Shown one piece after another: positions 32,472 to 42,495 of a DNA stretch of 64,000 nt (position 1 is its first letter; each line of letters opens with the position of its first letter). The translations under genes and the position numbers were made by a program. Under the pieces are notes generated by a model. It saw only the letters and a list, made by a program, of their open reading frames with translations. It was not told the origin of the DNA and searched no databases. Origin of the DNA: an uncultured Eubacteriales bacterium (GTDB lineage Bacteria > Bacillota > Clostridia > Oscillospirales > Oscillospiraceae); NCBI GenBank assembly GCA_900549405.1, contig URNZ01000005.1, positions 1-64,000 on the forward strand, read 5' to 3'.

Positions 32472-32521
32472 GCGGTTGCTGTAAAAAACTTCGCGTTCGC
32501 GACTAGGAGTGCTGCAAGACC

Positions 32522-33886
32522 ATGAGAAGAGACCTGACCCAGGGCAGCGTGCTGAAAAACGTGGTGCTGTTTTCCCTGCCCTATCTGCTGTCCTATTTTC
32601 TACAGACCCTTTACGGCATGGCCGACCTGTTCATCATCGGCCAGTTTCGTGGGGTGGAGAGCACTACGGCGGTGTCCGTTGGCTCCCAGGTGATGCACAT
32701 GCTCACCGTCATGCTGGTGGGCCTGGCCATGGGGGCCACGGTGAGCATCGGCCAGGCGGTGGGCGGCGGCGACCACAGGCGGGCCTCCCGGTGCATCGGC
32801 AACACGGTCACCCTGTTCATGGGTCTGTCCGTGGTCCTCACCGGGGTGCTGCTGTGCCTCACCCGGCCCATCGTGGCCGTCATGTCCACCCCGGCAGAGG
32901 CGGTGGAGGGCACGGTGGCCTATCTCACCATCTGCTTTTTGGGCATCCCCTTCATCACGGCCTATAACATCATCAGTTCTATTTTCCGTGGGCTGGGGGA
33001 CAGCAAAAGTCCCATGTATTTCATCGCCGTGGCCTGCGCGGCCAACATCGCTCTGGACTATCTGTTCATGGGGGCCCTGGACTTAGGCCCCGCCGGGGCG
33101 GCCCTGGGCACCACCCTGGCCCAGACGGTGAGCGTGGCGGTGTCCCTCTTCGTCATCCTCCGCCGGGACATGGGCATCCGCATCCGTAAGAGCGACCTGC
33201 GGCCCGACGGGGCGGTGATGAAAAAGATCTTGAAGATCGGCATTCCCGTGACTTTGCAGGACGGCTTTATCCAGATCTCGTTCATCATCATCACCATCAT
33301 CGCCAACCGCCGGGGCCTGACTGACGCGGCGGCGGTGGGTATCGTGGAGAAGATCATCGGATTTTTGTTCCTGGTCCCCTCCTCTATGCTGTCCACCGTG
33401 TCCGCCCTGGGGGCCCAGAATATCGGTGCGGGCAAGCCCAAGCGGGCCATGGCTGCCCTGGGCTATGCCGCCGCTCTGGCCGGAGCCTTTGGAGCAGCCG
33501 CTGCGGCGGCAGTGCAGCTGATGGCGGAACCCCTGGTGGCCCTGTTCACCGACAGCGCCCGGGCCGACGGGGCGCAGGTAATAGAAATGGGCGGGCAGTA
33601 TCTGCGCAGCTATGTATGGGACGTGTTTTTTGCCGGGGTCCATTTCAGCTTCAGCGGCTATTTCTGCGCCCGGGGAAAGTCGGGCCTGTCCTTTCTGCAC
33701 AACTGCCTGTCCATCATTCTGGTGCGGGTGCCCGGGGCCTATCTGGCCTCCACCCTCTTCCCGGACACCCTGTTCCCCATGGGCCTGGCCAGCGCGGGGG
33801 GATCTCTGCTGTCTGATATCGTGTGTCTGATTTGCTTTTTCTGGCTCATGGGCCGAGACAAAAAGCAAAGCGGGGTGCCGGTGTGA
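32522..33886 (+). CDS. MATE-family multidrug/metabolite efflux transporter
   Basis: 454 residues, 12 predicted helices in two MatE halves. These pumps export cationic compounds using a Na+ or H+ gradient; the substrate here is unknown. RBS AGGAGTG lies upstream of the ATG. The stop overlaps the GTG of the regulator gene by four bases (GTGA), so the pump and regulator are one transcript. Confidence 0.92.
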   Translation: MRRDLTQGSVLKNVVLFSLPYLLSYFLQTLYGMADLFIIGQFRGVESTTAVSVGSQVMHMLTVMLVGLAMGATVSIGQAVGGGDHRRASRCIGNTVTLFMGLSVVLTGVLLCLTRPIVAVMSTPAEAVEGTVAYLTICFLGIPFITAYNIISSIFRGLGDSKSPMYFIAVACAANIALDYLFMGALDLGPAGAALGTTLAQTVSVAVSLFVILRRDMGIRIRKSDLRPDGAVMKKILKIGIPVTLQDGFIQISFIIITIIANRRGLTDAAAVGIVEKIIGFLFLVPSSMLSTVSALGAQNIGAGKPKRAMAALGYAAALAGAFGAAAAAAVQLMAEPLVALFTDSARADGAQVIEMGGQYLRSYVWDVFFAGVHFSFSGYFCARGKSGLSFLHNCLSIILVRVPGAYLASTLFPDTLFPMGLASAGGSLLSDIVCLICFFWLMGRDKKQSGVPV

Positions 33887-34707
33887 GCGGGGGAGAACTG
33901 TTTCGCATCGGGGAGGTGGCCCGGCTGTTCCATCTCAGCGTGAGTACCCTGCGCCACTATGAGCGCTTAGGGCTGGTGACCCCGGAGCGGGTGGACCCGG
34001 ACACGGGCTATCGCTATTACAGCGCCCGGCAGTTCGAGGCGCTGAACACCGTGCGCTATCTCCGGGCCCTGGACATGCCACTGGAGGAGATATCCGACTT
34101 TGTCCACAACCGGGACCTGGACAACATCCAGGCCAAGCTGCGCCAACAGCGGGAGACCGTGGCCCGAAAGCGGGCGGAGCTGGAGCGGGTGCAGCGGAAG
34201 ATCGACGCCCGCCTGGAGCAGCTGGAGGAGGCCCGCCACTGCGAGCTGGACCACATCCGTCTGGTGGAGGCTGCCCCCTGCCGTATCGTGTGGGTGGGCG
34301 GGGCGCTGACCATCCGGGACTATCACGACATGGAGCTGCCCGTGAGCCGCCTGTCCCGGGACGAGGAGGAGGCGGTGGTCTTTCTGGGAAAAGTCGGCCT
34401 CGGTCTGTCCGTCCAGGCCCTGGAGCGGGGGGAGTTTGACCGGTATGACGGCATCTTTCTGGTGCTGGACCGGGCGGACCGCTTCGCCGGGGAGACGGTG
34501 GACCTGCCCGGGGGCCGATGCGCCCAGGTGCGCTTTCGGGGCAGCCATGGGGAGGCCCCGGCCCAATACCGCCGCCTGATGGACTTTCTGACCGGGGAGC
34601 GCCTGCGCCCGGCGGGCTTTGCCCGGGAGATCACCATGATCGACTATGGCGTCACCGACGACCCCAGCCAGTTCGTGACGGAGATCACAGTTCCCGTAGA
34701 GGGATGA
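33883..34707 (+). CDS. MerR-family regulator with effector-binding domain
   Basis: 274 residues from GTG 33883, which overlaps the MATE stop codon. The N-terminal winged HTH has 'FRIGEVARLF', 'TLRHYERLGL' and 'GYRYYSARQ'. A long coiled coil (about 80-125) leads to a C-terminal GyrI/BmrR-like ligand domain (about 130-274). BmrR/BltR-type proteins sense drugs and activate pump genes. It very likely acts at the 19-bp-spacer promoter 32441-32471. A longer ORF from 33823 lies inside the pump gene and has no RBS. Confidence 0.92.
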   Translation: MSGGELFRIGEVARLFHLSVSTLRHYERLGLVTPERVDPDTGYRYYSARQFEALNTVRYLRALDMPLEEISDFVHNRDLDNIQAKLRQQRETVARKRAELERVQRKIDARLEQLEEARHCELDHIRLVEAAPCRIVWVGGALTIRDYHDMELPVSRLSRDEEEAVVFLGKVGLGLSVQALERGEFDRYDGIFLVLDRADRFAGETVDLPGGRCAQVRFRGSHGEAPAQYRRLMDFLTGERLRPAGFAREITMIDYGVTDDPSQFVTEITVPVEG

Positions 34708-34762
34708 GTTAGGAGTGATGAGATAGGAGTAAACTCATCACTCCTAACTCCTATCTCATCCC
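34701..34762. repeat. compound inverted repeat at the 3' end of the MerR gene
   Basis: GAGTTAGGAGTGATGAG (34706-34722) pairs perfectly with 34734-34750. An alternative 12-bp pairing joins 34719-34730 with 34747-34758, and GGGATGAG pairs with CTCATCCC at the outer ends. It overlaps the stop codon. It may end the transcript, but there is no T tract. The built-in repeats of TAGGAGT suggest a mobile repeat remnant. Confidence 0.7.
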
Positions 34763-34848
34763 TATCCTGCGGTGCTATTTTGACAGAGCGCCCCCATACA
34801 GGGGGTGCGGCTTCGTGAAAACAGACAAAGTAATAGACACGACCAAGA

Positions 34849-34883
34849 AATCCGCTTGACAAGAGCGGATTTTTTCTTATAAT
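34849..34883 (+). promoter_or_regulatory. terminator hairpin overlapping the promoter of the fatty-acid operon
   Basis: TTGACA (34856-34861), 16 bp and TATAAT (34878-34883) make a near-consensus promoter. The -35 lies in a hairpin AATCCGCT-TGACAAG-AGCGGATT followed by TTTTTC, which would end incoming transcripts. One 35-bp segment thus both insulates and starts the acc-fab operon. Confidence 0.75.
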
Positions 34884-34907
34884 AAGGCTCAAGCATTTTA
34901 CCTAAAA

Positions 34908-34925
34908 AAATTTAACTAAAAATTT
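34908..34925 (+). promoter_or_regulatory. candidate operator in the acpP leader
   Basis: AAATTT-AACTAA-AAATTT lies about 18 bp downstream of the expected transcription start. AT-rich dyads like this suit a MarR-type dimer, and a MarR-family gene ends the operon (44195). The match is only of type, so confidence is low. Confidence 0.3.
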
Positions 34926-34951
34926 ATAACCGTTTGAGAGGAAGTAACACT

Positions 34952-35188
34952 ATGGAGATCAATTTCGAGAACGTCCGCGACATCATCGTCAACACTCTGA
35001 GCTGCGAGGCCGACCAGATCACCCCCGAGACCAACCTGTATGAGGACCTGGAGGCCGACTCCCTGGAGGCCGTGGAGCTGTCCATGGCTCTGGAGGAGGC
35101 CTTTGGCGTGGGCATCGCCGACGAGGACATGACCCAGGTGAAGACCGTGGCCGACATCGTGAACTATCTGTCCGGCAAGAAGCAGTAA
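34952..35188 (+). CDS. acpP: acyl carrier protein
   Basis: 78 residues, acidic, with the phosphopantetheine serine in 'EADSLEAVEL' (Ser37). It carries the growing acyl chain for the Fab enzymes downstream. The ATG at 34952 follows GAGAGGAAG; a slightly longer in-frame form lacks an RBS. First gene of the operon and close to the promoter. Confidence 0.95.
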   Translation: MEINFENVRDIIVNTLSCEADQITPETNLYEDLEADSLEAVELSMALEEAFGVGIADEDMTQVKTVADIVNYLSGKKQ

Positions 35189-35247
35189 TTTTTAAGCAGT
35201 AATTTTTTTCGTTGGAGCGTCAAGCTCCGGTTGTAAGGAGACTACCT

Positions 35248-35697
35248 ATGGAATTAGAGGAGCTGTACGCGCTGATGGAGCGCTTTGCCCGCTCCGGGCT
35301 CACCGACCTGGAGTGGGAGCGGGAGGGGGAGAAGATCGCCCTGCGCCGCTCCGCCGCCCCCGTGGTGGTGAGCGCCCCCTCCGCCGCCCCTGCCGTTCAG
35401 GCGGCCCCGGCCCAGGCGGAAGCCGCCGCCCCTGTCCCTGCCGCTGGGCAGGACCAGGGGGAGACGGTGAACGCCCCCCTGGTGGGCACCTTCTACGCCG
35501 CCCCCGCCCCGGGAGAGGAGGCCTTTGCCGCCCCCGGCAAGCAGGTGAAGAAGGGGGAGACCCTGTGTCTCATCGAGGCCATGAAGATGATGAGCGAGAT
35601 CCCCGCCCCCGCCGACTGCGTGGTGGAGGAGGTCCTGGCCCGGGACGGCGAGGCCGTGGGCTTTGGGGAGCCGCTGTTCCGCATTCGGAGGGTTTAA
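35248..35697 (+). CDS. accB: biotin carboxyl carrier protein of acetyl-CoA carboxylase
   Basis: 149 residues. An N-terminal helical part, an Ala/Pro-rich hinge (about 47-78) and a biotinyl domain with 'EAMKMM' (the second Lys position of EAMKM carries biotin). The ATG at 35248 lies seven bases after AAGGAG. accC starts five bases after its stop. Confidence 0.95.
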   Translation: MELEELYALMERFARSGLTDLEWEREGEKIALRRSAAPVVVSAPSAAPAVQAAPAQAEAAAPVPAAGQDQGETVNAPLVGTFYAAPAPGEEAFAAPGKQVKKGETLCLIEAMKMMSEIPAPADCVVEEVLARDGEAVGFGEPLFRIRRV

Positions 35698-35701
35698 AGT
35701 T

Positions 35702-37087
<1,386 letters not shown>

Positions 37088-37098
37088 CGGCCTGGAAC

Positions 37099-37126
37099 AA
37101 AGAGCCGAAGCGATTCGGCTCTTTTT
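37099..37126 (+). terminator. terminator-like hairpin inside the acc-fab operon
   Basis: AAGAGCCGAA-GCGA-TTCGGCTCTT is followed by TTTCTGG and lies between accC and accD. It may lower expression of the distal genes. Confidence 0.7.
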
Positions 37127-37152
37127 CTGGATACGGCGGGAAAGGAGAAGCT

Positions 37153-38007
37153 GTGAATTATTTCTTTCGCCAGCGCCGGGACCGGCTGCTGACCTATCAG
37201 GCCATGCGGGAGGGCAAGATCCCCTCCGCCCGCAAGGTCCCCTGCCCCCGGTGCGGAGAGGACAGCTCCGCCCTGGACTGGAGCCGCAATCGCCAGGTGT
37301 GCCCCCGGTGCGGCTTTCACAAGCCCATCGGGGCCTATTACCGCCTGTCCATCATCCTGGACCCGGGCACCTTTCAGGAGCTGGAGGAGAAGCTGGAGCC
37401 AGCCGACCCCCTGAACTTCCCCGGCTATCCGGCCAAGCTGGCCGTCCGGGAGGAGGAGACCGGCCTGCGGGACGCGGCGGTGGCCGCCGTGGGCAAGATC
37501 ATGGGCCGCAAGGCCGTGTGCGTGGTGCTGGACAGCCGCTTCTTCATGGGCAGCATGGGCACCGCCGTGGGGGAGAAGGTCACCCGGGCGGCGGAGTATG
37601 CCACCCGGCGGCGCCTGCCCCTCATCATCTTCGCCGCCAGCGGCGGGGCCCGGATGCAGGAGGGCATTTTCTCCCTGATGCAGATGGCCAAGACCGCCGC
37701 CGCCATCCAGCGGCATCAGGATAAGGGCGGGCTGTATATCTCCTGCCTGACCCACCCCACCACCGGCGGGGTGACGGCCAGCTTTGCCTCCTTGGGGGAC
37801 ATCATGCTGGCCGAGCCGGGGGCCCTCATCGGCTTTGCCGGTCCCCGGGTCATTGAACAGACCATCGGGGAGAAGCTGCCCGAGGGCTTCCAGCGGGCGG
37901 AGTATCTGCTGGACCACGGCTTTTTGGACCGCATCGTCCCCCGGGACCAGTGGCGGGCCGTTCTGGGCCAACTGCTGGCCCTGCACGAGGGAGGTGGACG
38001 GGCATGA
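37153..38007 (+). CDS. accD: acetyl-CoA carboxylase carboxyltransferase beta subunit
   Basis: 284 residues, GTG start five bases after AAAGGAG. Zinc ribbon CPRC...CPRC at about 29-53, then the crotonase-like domain with 'GGARMQEG'. It forms the A2B2 carboxyltransferase with AccA. Its stop overlaps the accA ATG by four bases. Confidence 0.95.
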   Translation: MNYFFRQRRDRLLTYQAMREGKIPSARKVPCPRCGEDSSALDWSRNRQVCPRCGFHKPIGAYYRLSIILDPGTFQELEEKLEPADPLNFPGYPAKLAVREEETGLRDAAVAAVGKIMGRKAVCVVLDSRFFMGSMGTAVGEKVTRAAEYATRRRLPLIIFAASGGARMQEGIFSLMQMAKTAAAIQRHQDKGGLYISCLTHPTTGGVTASFASLGDIMLAEPGALIGFAGPRVIEQTIGEKLPEGFQRAEYLLDHGFLDRIVPRDQWRAVLGQLLALHEGGGRA

Positions 38008-38828
38008 GCCACTATACGCCGGAAGAAAAAGTGAAGATCGCCCGTGACCCGGGCCGCCCGGGGACGGCGGACTTTATCTCCGCCCTGTTCACCGACTTTT
38101 TTGAGCAGCGGGGAGACCGCCAGTGCCGGGAGGACGGCAGCATTCTGGGCGGCATCGCCCGCTTTCATGGCCGAGCGGTGACGGTGATCGGTCACCGGAA
38201 GGGCAAGAACCTGGAGGAGAACCTGAAGTGCAACTTCGGGATGCCCGGGCCGGAGGGCTATCGCAAGGCCCAGCGGCTGATGCGCCAGGCGGAGAAGTTT
38301 GGCCGCCCCATCATCACCTTTGTGGACACCCCGGGGGCCTATCCCGGCAAGGAGGCCGAGGAGCGGGGCCAGGGCGAGGCCATCGCCCAGTGCCTGGCCC
38401 TGATGAGCTCCCTCACCGTGCCCGTCATCTCCATCATCACCGGGGAGGGGGGCAGCGGCGGGGCCCTGGCTCTGGCGGTTGCCAACCGGGTGCTCATGCT
38501 GGAGCATGCGGTGTACTCTGTGCTGTCCCCGGAGGGCTTTGCCTCCATCCTGTGGAAGGATGCCTCCCGCAGCGGGGAGGCCTGCGCCGTGATGAAGCTC
38601 ACCGCCCAGGATCTGCGCCGGGGAGGCATCGTCCAGGGGGTGCTGAAGGAGCCGGAGGGGGGCGCCCACACCGATTGGGAGGCCACCTTCCACACCATGG
38701 ACGCCGCCCTGCGCAAGGAGCTGGCTGCCCTGGACAAGCTGAAGGGCCCCGCGCTGGCCCGCCAGCGATATGAAATGTTTCGCGCCATGGGGCAGGGACT
38801 GCCTCCGGCAAGAGAGGAGGAGCCATGA
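38004..38828 (+). CDS. accA: acetyl-CoA carboxylase carboxyltransferase alpha subunit
   Basis: 274 residues. Shows 'VDTPGAYPGKEAEERGQ' and 'GEGGSGGALAL', typical of AccA. It is shorter than the E. coli protein (319) because the N-terminal helical extension is reduced. ATG overlaps the accD stop, and its own stop overlaps fabH, so translation is probably coupled. Confidence 0.95.
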   Translation: MSHYTPEEKVKIARDPGRPGTADFISALFTDFFEQRGDRQCREDGSILGGIARFHGRAVTVIGHRKGKNLEENLKCNFGMPGPEGYRKAQRLMRQAEKFGRPIITFVDTPGAYPGKEAEERGQGEAIAQCLALMSSLTVPVISIITGEGGSGGALALAVANRVLMLEHAVYSVLSPEGFASILWKDASRSGEACAVMKLTAQDLRRGGIVQGVLKEPEGGAHTDWEATFHTMDAALRKELAALDKLKGPALARQRYEMFRAMGQGLPPAREEEP

Positions 38829-39763
38829 GCGCACCGAAATTTTTAGCCACCGGACGCTGCCTGCCCGCCAAGATCGTCACCAACGACGATCTGAGCCGCA
38901 CGGTGGACACCAACGACGAGTGGGTGTTCAGCCGCACGGGCATCCACGCCCGGTACTTCTGCCAGGAAGAGAGCGGCATGGACCTGGCGGAGGGGGCGGC
39001 CCGGCAGGCCCTGGAGCGCTCGGGCTTAAAGCCGGAGGACATCGGCGTGTGCCTTGTCGCCACTTTTACCCCCGACTTTGCCAGCCCCTCTATGGCCTGT
39101 ATGCTCCAGCAGCGGCTGGGGCTGAAGGAAGACACCATCTGCTTTGACTTAAACGCCGCCTGCGCCGGTTTTTTGTATGGGACCAAGACGGCCCACGCCC
39201 TGCTGGCCGACGCCCCCCGGCCCTATGCCATCGTGGTGGGGGCAGAGGTCATCAGCCGGGTGCTGGACCACACAGACCGGAACACCTGCGTCCTCTTCGG
39301 CGACGGAGCGGGGGCGGCGGTGATCGCCCGGGACGACAGTGCCCGGTGGCACACGGTCTTTGGCTCCCGGGGGGACGAACAGAGCATCTGGGTCCAGGGC
39401 CCCGGGCCGGAGAAGGCCGCCGTCCACATGGAGGGCAAGGCGGTGTTCCGCTTTGCCACCGAGGTGGTGGAGGGCTCTATCCGTGAGCTGACAGCGGCGG
39501 AGGGCTGCGATGTCAACGACCTGGACCTGGTGGTCTGCCACCAGGCCAATGCCCGGATCATCGACTTTGTGGCCAAGCGGCTGAAGGCCCGGGAGGGCCT
39601 GTTCTATAAAAACATGGAGCACTATGGCAACACCTCTGCGGCCAGCATCCCCATGGCCCTGGACGAGCTGGTGGAGAAGGGGCTGTTAAAGCCCGGCATG
39701 CGGGTGCTCACCGTGGGCTTTGGCGGCGGCCTGACCTGGGCCGGAGCGCTGTTTACCTGGTAA
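38825..39763 (+). CDS. fabH: beta-ketoacyl-ACP synthase III
   Basis: 312 residues. It condenses acetyl-CoA (or branched starters) with malonyl-ACP. Catalytic Cys113 in 'NAACAGF', His in 'CHQANARI' and Asn in 'HYGNTSAAS'. RBS GAGGAGG within the end of accA. Confidence 0.95.
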   Translation: MSAPKFLATGRCLPAKIVTNDDLSRTVDTNDEWVFSRTGIHARYFCQEESGMDLAEGAARQALERSGLKPEDIGVCLVATFTPDFASPSMACMLQQRLGLKEDTICFDLNAACAGFLYGTKTAHALLADAPRPYAIVVGAEVISRVLDHTDRNTCVLFGDGAGAAVIARDDSARWHTVFGSRGDEQSIWVQGPGPEKAAVHMEGKAVFRFATEVVEGSIRELTAAEGCDVNDLDLVVCHQANARIIDFVAKRLKAREGLFYKNMEHYGNTSAASIPMALDELVEKGLLKPGMRVLTVGFGGGLTWAGALFTW

Positions 39764-39765
39764 TA

Positions 39766-39811
39766 TGGCCCCCTTGTGAAAGGGGGCTGTCAGCGAAGCT
39801 GACTGAGGGAT
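39766..39811. repeat. dispersed two-hairpin palindromic element, copy 2
   Basis: GCCCCCTT-GTG-AAAGGGGGC then TCAGC-GAA-GCTGA and CTGAGGGA, between fabH and fabK. Same plan as 6463-6511 with covarying stems. It sits inside an operon, so it is transcribed. Confidence 0.7.
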
Positions 39812-39869
39812 TCCACATTTGCAACAGGCGCACTTGCAAAGAGGGCGCGGAAGGCGAGGAGAAGCGAAT

Positions 39870-40802
39870 ATGAAATTGAATGAACTGCTGGGGACCGAGT
39901 TTCCCCTGATCCAGGGCGGCATGGCCAACATCGCCACCGGCGAATTCGCCGCCGCCGTGTCCAACGCCGGGGCCCTGGGCCTGATCGGCGCGGGGGGCAT
40001 GAATGCCGACACCCTGCGGGAGCACATCCGCCGGTGCAAGGCCCTGACCAATAAACCCTTCGGCGTGAACATCATGCTGATGAACCCCGCCGCCGCCGAG
40101 ATGGCCAAGGTGGTGGTGGAGGAGGGCGTTCAGGTGGTCACCACCGGAGCCGGCGTGCCCAGCCAGTATGTCCCCGCCTGGAAGGAGGCGGGCATCAAGG
40201 TATTCCCCGTGGTCCCCGCCACCACCCTGGTCCGCCGCCTGGCCCCCCTGGGGGTGGACGGCTTCATCGCCGAGGGTACGGAGAGCGGCGGCCATGTGGG
40301 CGAGCTGACCACCATGGCCCTGGTGCCCCAGGTGCGGGAGATGACCGACCTGCCTGTGATCGCCGCCGGCGGCATCGCCGGAGGACGGCAGCTGGCCGCC
40401 GCCTTTGCCCTGGGGGCCTGCGGCGCCCAGATCGGCACCTGTCTGCTGGTGAGTCAGGAGTGCCCCATCCACGAAAATTATAAGCAGGCCCTGCTGAAGG
40501 CCAAGGACAGCGACACCACCGTCACCGGCCGCAGCGTGGGCGCGCCGGTGCGCATCCTGAAAAACCAGATGGCCCGGGAGTACCTGGCCCGGGAGCGGGC
40601 CGGTGCGGACAAGATGGAGCTGGAGAAATATACCCTGGGCTCCCTCCGCCGGGCGGTGTTCGACGGGGACACCAAGACGGGCTCTCTCATGGCCGGTCAG
40701 GTGGCCGGGATGCTCCACGAGATCCGCCCCCTGCGTGCTATTTTTGAAGAGATGTACGCTGAGTATCAGGCCACCGTGGCCCGGCTGGCCCAGGAGGTTT
40801 GA
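39870..40802 (+). CDS. fabK: enoyl-ACP reductase II (FMN-dependent)
   Basis: 310 residues, TIM-barrel FMN enzyme of the nitronate-monooxygenase-like family; 'IQGGMANIATG', 'ESGGHVGEL' and 'IAAGGIAGGRQ' are typical of FabK. It reduces the enoyl-ACP double bond. No FabI or FabL gene is nearby, so this is probably the main enoyl reductase of the pathway; triclosan tolerance is expected from family knowledge. ATG 39870 after GAGGAG. Confidence 0.93.
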   Translation: MKLNELLGTEFPLIQGGMANIATGEFAAAVSNAGALGLIGAGGMNADTLREHIRRCKALTNKPFGVNIMLMNPAAAEMAKVVVEEGVQVVTTGAGVPSQYVPAWKEAGIKVFPVVPATTLVRRLAPLGVDGFIAEGTESGGHVGELTTMALVPQVREMTDLPVIAAGGIAGGRQLAAAFALGACGAQIGTCLLVSQECPIHENYKQALLKAKDSDTTVTGRSVGAPVRILKNQMAREYLARERAGADKMELEKYTLGSLRRAVFDGDTKTGSLMAGQVAGMLHEIRPLRAIFEEMYAEYQATVARLAQEV

Positions 40803-40804
40803 AC

Positions 40805-41740
40805 ATGAAATTAGCCTTTGTATACGCCGGTCAGGGAAGCCAGAAAGTCGGCATGGGCCGGGACTTCTATGACCAGTACCCCGAATACCGGGCGGTGCTG
40901 GACAACGCCGGGCTGGACTTTGACCTGAAGACCCTCACCTTCGAGGGTCCCATCGAGGAGCTGTCTCAGACCCGCTATACCCAGCCCTGCATGGCGGCCT
41001 TCGCCGTGGGGGTCACCGACCTGCTGTATGCCCGGGGCATCCGCCCCTGCGCGGCGGCGGGCCTGTCCCTGGGGGAGTACTCCGCCCTGTATGCCGCCGG
41101 GGTGCTGGACCGGGAGACCGTGCTGAAGACTCTGGCCTTCCGGGGCCGTGCCATGGAGCAGGCCGCTGAAGGCCTGGCATGCGGCATGACCGCCGTCCTC
41201 TCCCTGGAGCGGGACAAGCTGCAAGCGGCCTGCGACCAGGCAAGTGAGCTGGGCGTGGTGCAGATCTGCAATTATAACTGCCCCGGCCAGTTGGTCATCA
41301 GCGGCGAGAAGGCCGCTGTGGACCGGGCCGGAGAACTCGCCAAGGAACTGGGTGCCAAGCGCTGTATGCCCCTGCGGGTCAGCGGCCCCTTCCACACCCG
41401 GCTGATGAAGCCCGCGGGCGACGCCCTGGCCGACTATTTCAAGACCATTACATTCCACCCCATGGCCCTGCCCGTCTATTTCAACTGCAAGGGCGGCCCT
41501 ATGGAGGCGGGAGACGCTATTCCCGCCCTGCTGGAGAAGCAGGTGCAGTCCTCCGTCTATTGGGAGGACACCGTCCGCCGCATGGAGGCCGACGGCATCG
41601 ACGCCATTCTGGAGATCGGGCCGGGCAAGACCCTCACCTCCTTTGTGAAAAAGACCGCCCCCGGCATCCAGACCTATCATATCGACACCGCCGACGACTT
41701 TGAGGCCGTGGCGGAGCAGCTGAAAGGAGCAGCCCAATGA
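40805..41740 (+). CDS. fabD: malonyl-CoA:ACP transacylase
   Basis: 311 residues. 'GQGSQ' near the N-terminus, nucleophile Ser88 in 'GLSLGEYSAL' and catalytic His in 'GPFHTRLM'. The RBS AGGAGG overlaps the fabK end; its stop overlaps the fabG ATG. Confidence 0.95.
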   Translation: MKLAFVYAGQGSQKVGMGRDFYDQYPEYRAVLDNAGLDFDLKTLTFEGPIEELSQTRYTQPCMAAFAVGVTDLLYARGIRPCAAAGLSLGEYSALYAAGVLDRETVLKTLAFRGRAMEQAAEGLACGMTAVLSLERDKLQAACDQASELGVVQICNYNCPGQLVISGEKAAVDRAGELAKELGAKRCMPLRVSGPFHTRLMKPAGDALADYFKTITFHPMALPVYFNCKGGPMEAGDAIPALLEKQVQSSVYWEDTVRRMEADGIDAILEIGPGKTLTSFVKKTAPGIQTYHIDTADDFEAVAEQLKGAAQ

Positions 41741-42480
41741 CCATGAACGAATCTGTGGCCCTTGTCACCGGCGGCAGCCGGGGCATTGGCCGGGCCATCT
41801 GCCTGGAGCTGGCCCGCCAGGGCGCGGCGGTGGCCGTGAACTACGCCGGAAACGAACAGGCCGCCCAGGAGACGGTGGAGGCCTGCCGGGCCCTGGGCGT
41901 TCAGGCGGAGGCCTTTCAGGCCGACGTGTCTGACCCCGCCGCCTGCGAGAGTCTCATCGCCCAGGTGAAGGAGCGCTTTGGCCGCCTGGACATCCTGGTG
42001 AACAACGCGGGCGTCACCCGGGACGGTTTGCTGATGACCGCCAAGGCAGAGGACTTTGACAAGGTGCTGGACACCAACCTGAAGGGGGCCTATTTCTGCA
42101 TGAAGGCCGCCGCCAAAGTGATGATGCGCCAGCGCTATGGCCGCATCGTCAACCTGAGCAGCGTGGTGGGCCTGCGGGGCAACCCGGGCCAGACGGGCTA
42201 TGCCGCCAGCAAGGCGGGCGTGCTGGGCCTGACCAAGGCCGCCGCGAAAGAGCTGGCCAGCCGGAACATCACGGTGAACGCCGTGGCCCCCGGCTTTATC
42301 GAGACGGACATGACCGCCGTGCTGCCCGAAAAGGCCAAGACGGCCATGCTGGCCACCATCCCCATGGCCGCCCCCGGCCAGCCGGAGGACGTGGCCCGGG
42401 CCGCGGCCTTCTTCGCCCGGCCAGAGAGCGCCTATATCACCGGACAGGTGCTGTGCGTAGACGGCGGAATGGCCGTGTGA
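41737..42480 (+). CDS. fabG: 3-oxoacyl-ACP reductase
   Basis: 247-residue short-chain dehydrogenase: 'TGGSRGIGRA' binds NADPH, 'NNAG' and the YxxxK motif in 'GYAASKAG' are intact. ATG at 41737 with AAAGGAG; a second Met two codons later is possible. Confidence 0.95.
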   Translation: MTMNESVALVTGGSRGIGRAICLELARQGAAVAVNYAGNEQAAQETVEACRALGVQAEAFQADVSDPAACESLIAQVKERFGRLDILVNNAGVTRDGLLMTAKAEDFDKVLDTNLKGAYFCMKAAAKVMMRQRYGRIVNLSSVVGLRGNPGQTGYAASKAGVLGLTKAAAKELASRNITVNAVAPGFIETDMTAVLPEKAKTAMLATIPMAAPGQPEDVARAAAFFARPESAYITGQVLCVDGGMAV

Positions 42481-42495
42481 GTTTAGGAGGTTACT

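Noticed and set aside
34644..34892. 82-codon minus-strand ORF downstream of the MerR gene
   Set aside because: It overlaps the inverted repeat and the acpP promoter/terminator and has no recognisable protein features.
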